A DNA stretch of 64,000 nucleotides from Roridomyces roridus (GCA_029378245.1 JARKIF010000010.1:1488001-1552000); one strand, 5' to 3'; positions 33,001 through 44,149 are shown, counted from the first letter of the stretch. Notes: generated from the sequence alone by a model not told the origin. Numbers and translations are program-made.

Positions 33001-33902
33001 GGAACAGCTTGAGACAGGAGATGGTAGCCGCACTTTGCGGCATATCGGGCGTTGCAGGGTACCAGCCAAACGCGAGCAGCTGTTCCCAGTGCGGCTGGGA
33101 TCCACGGTGTGCACATGCACAGAAATCCACCGCAACGTGGTGAAGACCGTTCGTGTGGATGACAACAAATTTATCGTAACCACGACGGGCCCGAGGGCAA
33201 GGCTTGTTGTCGGCGTGGCCCAGCTGTACCCTCACACCCAGCCGGCGTAGGCTAAAACGCTCGAAAAAAAAGGTATTCCATTTCTAGATGCTACCGTCAG
33301 GTCCAGAAGACGCATAAGCAGATAACGACACTGACCTCAATCCGACAGAGTGGCCTGGCATGATGAGAGTCCACCATACAATCTGTACAAAGGAGTTGCC
33401 CTCCGAGGCATTCCGTACAGCGAAGGTCGGCAGGTAGGCCACAGGAACAGGTTGTTTCTTCTCCCATGAGCCCCTCTCGAGTTACCAGCACACGCAGGTA
33501 CTCGTCATGATATTTGCCGACCCAGTGTTTCAGGGCATCGTCCTGGTTTGACCCATATTAGCCAGGACCTCGAAAAAGATAAAGAGAACTCACAGAGGCA
33601 GCGTACCGCTTACGTTTGCGTGTACGAGGTTCTTGGACCTGCTGGACAATTGTGATGTCCTCCCAGGCGCCTTCGTCGTCGAAATCCCCCGAGGTAATGG
33701 CCGGGCTCGGGGAGGTGGTATGAGCAATGGCAATAGGCTGCGTGTGAGCACGCCGTCCATCCTCAGTCAAATGCCCCGCCCTCGCACCGCCGAAGTCGGA
33801 AGGATTGGAGCTCTGCGTGGGATGCCCAAAGGCAGCCAACGAGAACGAATTCTTGGCCAATTTTCGTTCGGTATGGAGGCCTCGAGAGAGCCGTTTCTGC
33901 AT
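30078..33902 (-). CDS. KDZ transposase, CxC2-type, one frameshift
   Basis: From ATG 33902: disordered N-terminus with LTEDGRRAHT; CxC2 cluster (CSCG, CTEC, CTDC, then DSHHARPLCRIE); LGVRVQLGH; FLAIDACFRLKRKKVSS; MSTCTGLAALDHANTKYSQG; RNase H-fold residues in SYDIMCQW, VIPKLHILGH and ADMEGIERIW...MGPGSR; then the C-terminal helical region (SSELTAFVTRRLR, VKRRLYTYKN, SWIWVNAGHT) and a long acidic tail ending at 30078. About nine GT-AG introns fit. Near 31155-31165 the family frame shifts by one base between ADAPEAE and NVLLPSAL, which is either a sequencing error or inactivation. Catalytic Asp and Glu motifs are kept. This is the transposase of the surrounding element. Confidence 0.85.
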
Positions 33903-33984
33903 CGGGTGTGTGGGCAGTATCGAAGGAGGGAAGGGGGTAGGTACATGACTTTGAAAAAAAAATCCAATTGATCCAAATGATAGT

Positions 33985-34143
33985 CGACATCAAGCGGTGC
34001 CGCTTGCCTGGGCCGCCCATAGCCGTAGAATAAAAGAAGTAGGTAGTGCTGGAGGAGGGGAAGACGACATCAAGCGGTGCCGCTTGCCTGGCCGCCCATA
34101 GCCGTAGAATAAAAGAAGTAGGTAGTGCTGGAGGAGGGGAAGA
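33985..34143. repeat. Tandem duplication of an 80-bp unit
   Basis: CGACATCAAGCGGTGCCG... occurs at 33985-34064 and again at 34065-34143, nearly identical. The second copy encodes the C-terminus of the gene ending at 34070; the first lies just downstream of it. Confidence 0.95.
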
Positions 34144-34927
34144 AAAGTCCTGCATGCCCCAAATAGGTCTCCTCGTCGCTGGAAATGACGAAGCACTCCC
34201 GCACGGTGGCTTCTGCCTGGCGGAAAGCGCGTTCCACACTCCTCGTCACATCCACCGCCTGCAACGAGCCCTCCACGAGTTTATCACGTGTGGCACCAAT
34301 TGCCCTAGCCCTGTAGACGAAATATTAGCATCAAAATGAAGTAGCGACACAAATCCTACCTATCTACGTATATCGTAGCGTCTTCGGCACCAGATACGAC
34401 AAAAAGGGTGGGGTCCCGGGAACGCGTTGGAGTTGAGGGCACAGACGACGAGGGAGGTGCACGCGTGTTGGTGTGCCGCCTACGCGAAGGTGCTGCGTTT
34501 GCCGGTGGAGGTGTAGCCATGTGGCGTACAGTCGAAGGCGTGGAGGGTGTCGAACAGGCAGTTGAAAGGGTGGATGAGGCCGTTAACGATGTTGGAATGG
34601 AGCTGGTAGATGGGGGTACAAGCCCCAAATCGCGGAAGCCTCGATTCCACGCAGCCACTGCAGCCTTCCAGCCGTGGTACTTGTTGTGGATGTTCCCGGG
34701 ATACCCAGTGGTCTGAGGACCAGCCTCAGCCCTTCCCAATCGTCAGAGGATACAGGGAAGATTATTCAATGAGGAGCGTACCATGTGTCATAGATTCCTG
34801 GAACAAAGCCTCGGATGACAACGTAGAAGTTCAAGTCCTCGCGATGTTTGACGCTGGGGTCCCCAAAGTAGATTGGTTCGTCGTCGAGAGCCAGTTGCCG
34901 CAACGCCGTATCGAGGCCGTTGTGCAT
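34070..34927 (-). CDS. Protein with RNase-H1-N/viroplasmin-like domain
   Basis: Three exons starting at ATG 34927. Introns GTACGCTCC...GGGAAG and GTAGGATTTG...CTACAG splice in frame. Residues 31-85 or so read FYVVIRGFVPGIYDTW, then TTGYPGNIHNKYHGWKAAV and AAWNRG, which is the viroplasmin (Cauli_VI) / ribonuclease H1 N-terminal signature (YVV..G..PGIY..W...V.GYPG..hK.....eA...w). That fold binds RNA-DNA hybrids or double-stranded RNA in RNase H1. A Ser/Thr/Pro-rich linker and a C-terminal helix follow; there is no RNase H catalytic domain. It lies directly upstream of the transposase in the same direction. Hybrid-binding cargo is inference. Confidence 0.72.
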
Positions 34928-35047
34928 GAGAAGGAAGGAGGGGTGGAATCAGATCAAAATCACTCTCAAGTCTCACGGGCAGGAGCGGACAAGCCAATTT
35001 ATTCAAGCATCTCTACGCTACTCAAACGTTACTAGTCTTTCAGATTT

Positions 35048-35793
35048 CTAGGGAGACAAAAAGAGCGGAACTTTGGAACGCGAAAGCTTTTTACTTTGGG
35101 CGGAGATGGCATGCCCTCCGTGCTCGACCCAAACCTTGCTCTTGGGGCATGTACACGCGCAACCGGGGCACTCATTCCCTCCACAACGCTGGCAGGTGGG
35201 GAAGAAGTGCCCGCCTTCATGTTCTATCCACTCGTTCGATGCCTCACAGAGACATGCACAGCCAATGCATTCGTCTGCAAAACAGTGGCGGCATCGAAGG
35301 GAACGCATAGGGAGTTGAGACCAGCGAGGAGCATCGTCGAATGTAGGGATTGAATGGTCGTCGCTGTCATCTCCTGAGTCGGATGCTGCAAGTGCAGAGA
35401 TTGTGCGCTCATTGGCGGGATATTGCAGCGGAGGAGGACTGGCTGCGCCTCGGGCAATACGGCGTTCACGCTCGAGGCGGGCAGGTAGGTGTTTATCGTA
35501 GAGGTCTTGCTCCTCTTGTTGCCTGTACGTGGTTTGTGAATGAAAGAGTTTTGAGAAAATGGTGGACGCACTTTGATTTTTTCTGATTCATTCGAGCGTG
35601 ACGACGTTCTGCTCGCTCTGCTTCAGATTTTCTGCAGAAACGCTATTGGAAGGCTGGATCGCCGTGGCATTAATTTGCGCACCGGTAACGGTAGTTGTCA
35701 GAGTGTTCGGCGGCCTTCTGCTTGAATTTGGAGTGAGCAATTGGGTCCTTGGCTATACGCTGATACGCAGCGTCACGCGCACTAGTGTATAGT
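35048..35793 (-). CDS. Protein with duplicated Cys/His cluster, 5' part displaced
   Basis: Exons from about 35793: a basic helical region (YQRIAKDPIAHSKFKQKAAE, then KSEAERAERRHARMNQKK), an intron GTGCGTCCACC...TACAG, a charged linker (ARLERERRIARG), then two consecutive copies of a motif of form C-x2-C-x4-C-x2-C-x-C-x-C, Trp-[IV]-Glu-His and Gly-Gly-His, about 28 residues each. It ends FLSP at 35048. The spacing suggests a metal-binding knuckle; I know no named family. The 5' end stops at an AG near 35794, next to an LTR-like block. The missing start may be the minus-strand exons at 37289-37738. Confidence 0.55.
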
Positions 35794-37260
35794 AGATAGC
35801 TCGAGTAGGTAATGTCCTAGAAGTAGACCGCGAAGCGATACAACTCCACAACACACTAACCACAAAACACACACAACACACACACAATTCCTTGACTAGC
35901 ACGCTGACACCTAACGGTTGAGTTCGGGGTCGTCTGAAGTATACAGATAAGACTGATACTCCGCGGTTTGGTTCTCGGAAGCTTGTAGGTTGGCTCTCGA
36001 GGTTTCACACCAAGTTCAATGTCTTTTGAACTAAGAGGAATCTCTTGACTGGTTTGTAGACTGCTCACAACGAACACGAGGTTACGATGTTAAAAGGTTT
36101 TATATTTTATTGACCGAAACACACAATATCCAAACACCAATACAACTTCGATACAACACGAAGAGGAACTATAGCACAGAGGGCAACCCACTACCCCTTA
36201 AGTATGTTACTATAGCTGACCCAAGTTGAACCAGAGCTCGGGTGCCTTTGATATTGCGTCTAAGCTAAGAGAAATGATACAACAAATCTCCGCGGAAGTC
36301 ACAAGACTGCACTATAACCACAGATCAAGCTTCGACCCAATGTCTAGGCAAGAAGGCGTACAATGCAATGCTGCAAGGGCGGGATCTACAGGCCTTATAT
36401 ACTACTCCCTACTGGTCTGATGATATAACTACTATTACGCGCCTGCCATCCCTATTTCCGTACTTTCCCTATAACCCTAGGTGTCCTGTCACCTATATTA
36501 CATCCCCTCGAACCGCTCCGCATGGTTCTGTTGCTTATGTTGCTGCTTGGCCCGGCTGATCGGTGGTCATGCCGTCTTGGCATTCGAGCCGATTGGCCTG
36601 GTAATTTGATTCCGTCGTTTCATTATACTCTCTTGCTGAGCCAGCTCCTCTTATGACTACAGCCCTCGACCCAGGTCCATAAATAACCTCGGTCCGCCAT
36701 CTTCGTCATCCAGAGCTTACTCCTGGCATATTCTGTCAGACGCGATCATCGCTCTGATCGTCTGCCGCGACTCCGCCGCTTTTCATGATCATGATCGTAC
36801 TCGGATCAGTTCTCGATCATACTAGTGTGCCTGCGCGAGTTCGACTCGCCCACTTGTCATCTCTTTTCTGGGTGTCTCTGCAATACCGGAACGAATGGTA
36901 GTATTTCCTCCAACTCGCCTACGCGAGCCACTCTGTTTGTATACATATATATAGACTTATACCGGTCCGCGAGGTACTCCGCGAACCTTGTCATGATAGT
37001 ACTGCGCATCCGCGCAACCTTCGTCTTTGCTCTATAGCTAGTCTAGCTCATTTCTGAATACACCTGGGCTTGGTATATCTCCTTGGGTATGGTATCTCCA
37101 CAAGTAGTAGTCCCCGCGAACCGCCTATTGGAGTCACTACAACCGACCACTTGAACGAATAGCCAAGCGTAGTGTACTGACGACTTGTACTTGTCTCATT
37201 AATACACGAATAGCGACACGGAGCTCGGTCCTATCCCTTATTGTATATCACCTGACAGAG
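35794..37260 (-). repeat. Probable LTR-like insertion, boundaries uncertain
   Basis: No gene is visible. The minus strand starts TGTCAGGTGATATACAAT near 37260, contains AATAAAATATAAAACC near 36100 (a polyadenylation-like signal), and ends in CA-repeat-rich sequence near 35860. AT-rich composition differs from the flanking KDZ genes. It looks like a long solo LTR of a retroelement, but no matching target duplication was found. Confidence 0.4.
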
Positions 37261-37288
37261 GCATTGGTGTGCGCACCAAAACAGCTAA

Positions 37289-37738
37289 TTAGCCAGATTT
37301 CACGCGTGCGAAATACGCAGTCGTATCATCGGTGGGGGAGGTGTCGGCGGGGATGTTAGAAGGTGGGGTTGGGGACTCCAGCTCGTGTTCCTCCTCGTCA
37401 GCACGGATGCCTCTGTCTTCACGCGCCATTCGTTCGGTGTTCTCACAAATCAGCGCCGCCTGGAGATCAAAGTGCTGGCATACAATGGGCGGGCCAAAGT
37501 CTGGAGGAAGGATTAGAAACAGCACAGTGAGTAAACGAAATGAAAGTAGCATAGAAGGTAGAAACGCCCTCGCCCTGCCCTGTGGTATATGGGTTGGGCA
37601 GAGAGCATGAAGAGAGAAGAAAAGCCGTCGAATCGGCCCTGCCCTGTGGTGTATGGGTTGGGCACGACTCTCAGGAGGGATTGGAACGAAAAGGATTGGA
37701 AAAAAAGGAGAGGAAGACACACCTGAGGCATCCTCCAT
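37289..37738 (-). CDS. Small two-exon gene, possibly the 5' end of the Cys-rich gene
   Basis: ATG at 37738, six-codon first exon, intron beginning GTGTGTCTTCC and ending TCCTCCAG, then an exon reading DFGPPIVCQHFDLQAALICE followed by an acidic Ser/Pro/Thr-rich tail to a stop at 37289. It is head-to-head with the large gene at 37939, 200 bp apart. The intron contains a twice-repeated GCCCTGCCCTGTGG-type stretch (37570-37660). If the LTR-like block at 35794-37260 is an insertion, this is the N-terminus of the gene continuing at 35793. Confidence 0.45.
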   Translation of the reverse strand: MEDASGVSSSPFFPILFVPIPPESRAQPIHHRAGPIRRLFFSLHALCPTHIPQGRARAFLPSMLLSFRLLTVLFLILPPDFGPPIVCQHFDLQAALICENTERMAREDRGIRADEEEHELESPTPPSNIPADTSPTDDTTAYFARVKSG

Positions 37739-37938
37739 CGTCTCGTCGTCGTGGTCAAGTCGTTGTGCTGGCAGTCTTTGTTTGAGTCACGTGTCCTGTG
37801 GCTGGACGCGTTTGTTTGCATGCGCTGACTCGACTTCCTTTCTTGGCGACGCTGCACTTGTCGACTCCTCGCTCCCATCCAACTCACTCTGTCTACGCTG
37901 CTACGATCTGCCCATCCTCCCTTGCATACAAAAACACC

Positions 37939-40900
37939 ATGCCTGCCCGCGGAAACAAAGGTCACTTTTTCGGGGAACCCCTCGCTCTACTTCGCAAGCA
38001 CCTCCCCGCCTATACTGCGACCCGCCGCAAAGCAGGATTTTGGAGCGAGTTCAATCCCGAATGGGACACCGCATACCCTGTTCTCAAAGACGACGAACAA
38101 GAAGAGTTACTCCGTGCTGAGGCTGACTACGACCGAGAAAAAGAGGATGTGAAGACGAGGAATGCAGATGAAAAGAAAAGGAAGGGGTGGAAGGCTAGGA
38201 TCGAGTACGAGCCGGAGCCAATATGCGTCTGAACGAGCTGCGTGCTCGCTCTGCGACTCGTCAGGTATGTTGTCGTTGTATTTCCATCTCGTTATTCTAC
38301 TCACATGTTACGCTAGAAAATTGAATCGTGGTTTAGCAACGCGCGCACCAAAGAAAAGGGGCGCAAAGTCGAGCCATTCCGCGCTTGGCTGAGCCGCCTC
38401 ACCAAAATGAGTGGGCATCCCCGCCACATTCACATTGTATGGGTGTTGTGGCAGCACGAGACCCACGGCAAGAACTTGCGAAAGTTGTATCAGCGTCAAT
38501 ACAAAGTTGACGCCGATGGAGAGGAGCAGGAGGAGGGCGTCGATCCGGTAGTGGTGAGCGCAGAGCCTGTGCAGGAGAGCGCGGAGGGAGAGAACGCTGA
38601 GGTTGACGAAAATCAGCTGGAGGAACACGAGAAACTGGGAGCGGCTGGAGAGAAACCCGAGGAGGAGTCGAGTGGAGGAGGTGATGAGGAGGATGATGCC
38701 GACGTGCAGGAAGCCGGGGACAGAGACGGCCAGGGCATGGGACGCGCTGATCGCAAGGCGGTTGGAGAGAAAGCCGAGGGGGAGTCGAGTGGAGGAGGTG
38801 ACGAGGAGGATGATGATGCCGACGTGCAGGAAGACGGAGACGGAGACGGCCAGGGTATGGGACGTGCTGGTCCCGTAAATCGCAAGTTTCGTGTGGGCCA
38901 GCTCTACCTCCAAGGGCTCAACAAGGAGGAACGCGATGATGTCTATGCTTTGAGGGAGGCAGATTACCAGGCGCGACTCGCGGCTTACCAACGAGAATTG
39001 ACAGGTGTGGCGGCTCTCGACGCTGAGGAGCTATCTGAGTACGTTCTTGTTTTTTTCTTTCTTCCCTCCTCGGGCTAACCCCTTCTGCAGACGACGTGCA
39101 CACGCCGAGGCCATATCACAACCCGCACTCGCCGCCCTCTGCCAGCAGATGGGGTGCAAAGGCCTGCTGTTAATGGCAGATCTCGTGAAAGACGAGAAGG
39201 GTGATAGGGTCTTTATGTCAATGTGAGTGCCGGTAATTGTTTGCTTGATTTGATACTTACCTCGAGACAGGGTCAGCGAGGGGGAGCTACCTAATCATAC
39301 CGGTGTCAAGTTTCGACAATGGGCGCCAGAACGGAGCCAGGCAGCGATGCAAGCCTTCGCCGATTTTCTGGTGGCCATGGACCACGACTCGCAAGGTGAC
39401 CATTTATTTTGTGTCCGTGGTGAGTGTCTCACCATAAGTACGCAGGAATCCTCAAGAGCGTCACCGACGCTGGACCTCCCGCGGCTACCGCCACGCCCAG
39501 TGTATGTTCTGCATGCACAGGGAAGATGATACCCATGCCCGCCGCGAAGGAGGGTGCTGCTGATCCTCCTCCTCTTCACAAAACAACACCCCCACCCGTT
39601 CCCAAAGAAGATGCGCTGGTCAGAAAGAAAGCGGTGGGTAAGCGTGGCGGAAAACGCAAGCGGCGCGAGGAAGAGGCAGAAGCGGAAGAATCCGGGGTGG
39701 AGGAAGATGAGGAAGACCAGGGAGACTTTGAAGGCAACGATGAGGAAGAGGAGGAAGAGGAGATGCAAGAGGAGATGCCCTCCACGCCTCCCCGTGTCGC
39801 GGACCCGCGGCCTGGTCTTCCCTCCCCCCTCGTCCGGGAAGCAGGCAGGCTGCAGGAGCCCCACCGTTCGGCTGCTGTCAGCAGCTGGAACGCGTTTGCT
39901 CCGTTCGAGCTCAGGGCTGCGTCCAATCATGTACGAAACCGTGAGCTCATGGATGCTCTCGAGGTCACTGGCGGTGCAGCGGCGTTAGGTGTGGGGAAGA
40001 AGGCTGTCGATCTCAGCCGGCCCAAGCCCAAATTTGCTGGCCGTGTCTCGAATTCCTCTGTGCAGGCTACAAGGTCATCCTCGCGCCTATCCCTCACATC
40101 GACGAGTGGTCATCCTGGGGAGGAGAGCCCTCTCGCGCCTTCTGACAATCCCTCTCTGGATGAGAACGGCGCTCCGCCCGCGGTGAGCCTCCAACCCAAC
40201 GGCGAAACCGCACTCCCTCCTCCAAACCCCTCTGTCCACCAGAACGACATCACACCGTCTATTAACGAGCCCGTCGCACCGAGTATCAACCCATTAGCCG
40301 TCATTCCCGCACTGGATGAGGATGTCACCCTCCCTCCTCCTCTCGAAACGACCCTCCCTCCCCGTGACAAATCTCCCTCTGGGGAACCCGCGGCGCCCAA
40401 TTCCCTACCTGCCTCGCCCTCTCCTCTGCCTGTTACCATGCCAGAGAAGTTTGAGGTGGTACTGGCTCAGTTCCGCACAGAGGACATCAAGTCCTCGCGG
40501 TGGGGAGAGCTGGTAAACGAGTGGCTTGTTCTGGAAACAGCGGCAGGCTTTGAGGAGAAGGGTCCCGCGTTACCTGCAAAAGGTCGTCCCGAGGCGGTGC
40601 ACTGGTGGGTTCACCGGAATCGCCGGACAAAACATCCTTTCCCCACGCTACTGGATTCTGAAGACGCAAGCGATTTGTTCTATCTTGAGACGGTCAAGTG
40701 GTGGCTGGCCGTGAATCCGGACTGGAGAAAAGTTGGGGTGCAGACGCAGACGGAGTTTCTGCGGCAGGGACTGGCAAAGAACGTGGACGGGGACCTGGAT
40801 CCGCTTTATTCGGGTCTGAACGGTCTCACCAGCGTCGTTGCCTGCCTGCTGTGGTGGTATCGTGTGGAGAAAGTCCCCGAGGGAAGTGAGATGTGGCATC

Positions 40901-41013
40901 AAATGGTCGATGATGTCCTTTGGGTTCTGACCGAGAAGCTGCGCGCCCTACATTCCAAACGAGGTGCCTCCGAGCCCGACGAGTCTCCGTCCACCAAACG
41001 TGCACGCAAGTAG
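37939..41013 (+). CDS. Large Agaricomycete-specific KDZ-linked protein
   Basis: From ATG 37939: FFGEPLALLRKHLPAY...FWSEFNPEW, a basic helix containing KIESWFSNARTKEKGRK, HIHIVWVLWQHETHGKNLRK, an acidic Glu/Gly/Asp repeat region (38520-38870), QLYLQGLNKEERDDVYALR, FRQWAPERSQAAM, then a Pro/Ser linker and the C-terminal module (WGELVNEWL, HWWVHRNRR, VKWWLAVNPDWRK, YSGLNGLTSVVACLLWWYRV). Introns at about 39035-39090, 39223-39270 and 39397-39445 fit GT-AG; joining the first exon to SATRQ needs an unclear intron or a frameshift near 38190. I recognise it as a common uncharacterised Agaricomycete family. The WFxNAR helix resembles homeodomain helix 3, possibly by chance. It lies inside the KDZ terminal repeats. 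Confidence 0.7.
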
Positions 41014-41379
41014 TATTGCCTGACTTGTAACTTGATGCCCTCTTTGTTTTTGTCTCTCTCTTTACGTCAATTTGATTAGAATTTTTGCACGCTTCATTGA
41101 GATGGCCAAATAGGAGTCTACAGATCTGAGTACAGAGTATGCAGAGGCAATAGCTGACTGTCCAGGACACCGAGTAGAGCGGACCGGTCAGTAACTTGGT
41201 GCCAGTCAATGACAGGTCCGCCTGCTGTAATTTATCTGTCAACGGCGGTGATTCCTCTCCTTTGGGCAAGCCCGACTCGGTCGGAGAACTAAGCGACCGA
41301 TATCTGGGCCGTCGGCAACGGATTCCCTTCTAGCCGTACCTAAATAGGCACCCAGTGGCTGTACGTTCATTAACCTGAA

Positions 41380-41436
41380 CTTTTGCAAAACATATGGTTG
41401 GTCCGTAACATGTTTTTTTGCAAAAGATTTACTGTA
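41380..41436 (-). repeat. Right terminal inverted repeat of the KDZ element
   Basis: Reads CTTTTGCAAAACATATGG, then TTGGTCCGTAAC and ends TTTACTGTA: the inverse of 29751-29807. Bases 41437-41994 hold no gene; ALDH transcription probably starts here. Confidence 0.85.
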
Positions 41437-41994
41437 CATGCTGGCTGTCTGTAGATTCATCGGCGAGGGCAAGCCATCCGCAAATTACATACTACTACTC
41501 GACTCTCCCCAGGTTCTGCCGACACCCGAGTAAGTGGCTCTCTTTCTCCTTGTATCCAGCCTTATCCAGCTCATGGATACTCTAATGTCGTCAATCCTGG
41601 TCTGTATTGGTCACTGAAGTCAAAATACGCGAACCTCTGTGCCAGGCAAGCCTGTTCAAGTTGGGAAATCTCCGCTGCGATCGCCTCACAATCCCTCTAG
41701 GGACGAGTGATAATTACGTCTCGGTCGAGCTGTCCGTCCTCTGACTCCTCAATCGCGTCCCAAGCGCCGGAAAATGCTGCCGGTGTAGCAATACAAGCTG
41801 TCACTGCCTTCAATCTGGCGCTCTCCGTGACCCGTCTAGGTCGGCTGAAATGGCTCCAGTCAAACTCCTAGTGCACGTAGACCAACGCCACGTCCTTGAG
41901 ACGTCTCTTACGGACGACGGCGTTTCTGCGATGATTCCAACGCCGAGTATGTACTTAACCGCAACTTCCTCTAGCACCACCCCACCCCCAAACC

Positions 41995-44140
41995 ATGCCC
42001 GCACAGTGCACTCTTAATATCGATAAAGCTTCCTATAAGGGATCCATCCCCATTCACACTGGCCACTTCATCGACGGCAAGTGGTGCGACCCCGTAGGTT
42101 TTACAGAAACACTCGAGTACGTGGCCTCTCTTCTCCTGCTATCCATCTCATGTATTGCAGTGTCATCAATCCATGTCAGTGTGCCACCCCACCTCGCTCC
42201 ATAGACTGACCTCTTGCTAGCCAACGGCCAGAAATTCGCTACCATCTTACTCGGCTCGAGCGCGGATGTAGATATGGCCGTTCAAGCTGCTCAAAAGGTT
42301 TGTACAATACCACCTCTCAACTAGCACCCACCTCGGCTTTCTCAGGCCTATAAAACGTCCTGGGGTCTCAAAATCCTCGGAAGCGAGCGAGGAAGGCTAC
42401 TAAACCGGCTCGCCGATCTATTGGAGCGAGACAAGGATCATTTCTCTGCCATTGAGTCGCTCAATATCGGTGGGTCATACCCTATCGACTTGGTTGCCAA
42501 AACGTAACTTGTGTGCTAGGCAAGCCTTTCCACTTTTGTCGGACGTTCGAAATCCCCAAGGCAATCGAGTGCTTGCGTTATTTCGGAGGATGGGCCGACA
42601 AGAACCAGGGCAAGCTCGTTCCGACTGACGAAACGAAGCTTGCGTATACACGGCATGAACCTTATGGCGTGGTCGTACGTTGTCGACCCAGTTTTTCTTC
42701 CACAGGTGGCTGAATATTGGCAGGGTCAGATTATTCCGTGTGGGTTTGTGCCGCAGACTATTCATTTTGATCTAATGGAGCGACACAGGGAACTTCCCGA
42801 GTTTGTTCTTCAACTTCATTCGATCCTCACTGTAACATACCCTCAGTTCCGATGCTTGCCTGGAAAATCGCGCCGGCCTTGGCTACTGGCAATTGCGTAG
42901 TACTCAAGGTTCATTTGCCGTTATATCGTCGGATTCGTGCTTACATTACAATACAGCCGTCCGAAATCGCCCCACTATCTACCATGAAGTTCGCCGAGCT
43001 GATCGAAGAAGCGGGTTTCCCGCCTGGCGTCGTGAACATCGTCAACGGTTACGGTAATGTGTCATTTGATTGTACTGGCATATATTATATACTCCCCTCC
43101 CTAGGACACACCGTTGGCCAGGCCATAACAGAGCACCCTGGCATCGCCAAGGTCGCATTTACAGGCAGCACTGCAGTCGGTCGTAAAATCCTCGAAGCCG
43201 CAGCGAAATCCAACCTCAAGAGCGTCACCCTCGAGCTCGGGGGTAAGAGCCCCATAATTGTGTTTGACGACTGCGATCTAGAGCAGACGGTCAAGTGGGC
43301 TGTAAACGGCATATTGCGAGTCCTCTTTCCTTTCCTGCAATTCATTTATTCATTGCTCGATTCGTAGCATAAACGCAGGCCAAGTTTGCGTGGCGGGATC
43401 CCGAATTTTCGTCCAAGACACCATCTACGAGGCGTTTATGCGAGAATTCACGCCCATTGCCGCGGGTCTGGCCGGGACAGCAGGCGATCCATTCCAACCA
43501 ATCACCCAACACGGGCCGCAGGTGTCGCAGACCCATTTTGATGTGTGTTCCTCGCAGTGTCTATTCACCCTAAACTAAGGATCTTCGGGAAGCGCGTCAT
43601 GTCATACATTGAATCCGGGAAGAGCGAGGGCGCAACGGTGCATCTCGGCGGGGCGCGCCACGGAACAGAGGGATACTTTATCCAACCGACCATCTTCACT
43701 GACTGCATGCCCGACATGAAGATCGTCAAAGAAGAAATCTTCGGCCCTGTGGTTGCCATCATGAAATTCGGGACAGAGACTGGTGCGTGCATGGCATCGA
43801 GCGAACACCCCTACTGAACTTTTGGCAGAGGTCATCGAAGCTGCCAACGCCACGACTTACGGCCTCGCGTGCTGTGTGTTTTCGGGAGACGTGTCGCGTG
43901 CCATCCGTGTTGCACATCAGCTCGAGAATGGTTCGGCGTTTGTCAATAGCGCGATGGTCACCGAGCCGGGCGCGCCGTTTGGTGGGTTCAAGCAGTCTGG
44001 AATCGGGCGTGAGCAGGGCGAATACGCGTTGGCGACGTGAGTGGTCTGGTCTTGCCTCTCTTCACACGGCAGATATTGACTTCGTTCTTAGGTACACTCA
44101 AGTGAAGGCCGTTCACGTCAATTTGAGCATGAGGATATGA
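41995..44140 (+). CDS. Aldehyde dehydrogenase, NAD(P)-dependent
   Basis: About 500 residues over roughly 11 exons. Oxidises an aldehyde to the acid in the cytosol (no signal peptide seen). Visible motifs: FIDGKWCDP near the N-terminus; [20 protein letters not shown], the NAD-binding region, recovered by splicing CCGT/GTGGGT...CACAG/GGAAC and CCGA/GTTTG...[28 protein letters not shown]; general-base Glu in LELGGKSP; nucleophile Cys in [33 protein letters not shown]. All key residues are present and the frame holds. It resembles fungal class 1/2 ALDHs. It ends 10 bp from a convergent UbiA fragment and lies near the UbiA and PKS genes, so a role in aldehyde oxidation of a pathway intermediate is possible but unproven. 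Confidence 0.92.
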
Positions 44141-44149
44141 TTACCCGCT

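Larger units (their letters stand above)
29751..41436. mobile_element. KDZ mobile element with cargo genes, 11.7 kb
   Basis: Bounded by inverted repeats of about 57 bp (29751-29807 and about 41380-41436). It holds, from the left, a CxC2-type KDZ transposase (minus), an RNase-H1-N/viroplasmin-like protein (minus), a Cys-rich gene split by an LTR-like insertion (minus) and a large protein gene (plus) whose stop lies about 370 bp from the right repeat. The transposase stop lies about 330 bp from the left repeat. KDZ elements are known as large cargo-bearing DNA transposons in Agaricomycetes. Flanks CCACTATA and CATGCTGG share no target duplication. That these genes move together is inferred from the boundaries and from the paralogue at 14.4-16.2 kb. 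Confidence 0.72.

Noticed and set aside
38130..38380. Homeodomain transcription factor in the large KDZ-linked gene
   Set aside because: Only the WFSNAR-like helix resembles homeodomain helix 3; the preceding helices are not recognisable and the family is otherwise unlike homeodomain proteins.
38308..38991. Long minus-strand ORF of 227 codons
   Set aside because: It is the shadow of the Glu/Gly/Asp repeat region of the plus-strand gene; the hydrophobic pattern is the antisense of acidic codons.
29751..41436. TET/JBP dioxygenase cargo as known for some KDZ elements
   Set aside because: No HxD...H iron-binding pattern or TET/JBP-like core was found in any frame read across the element.
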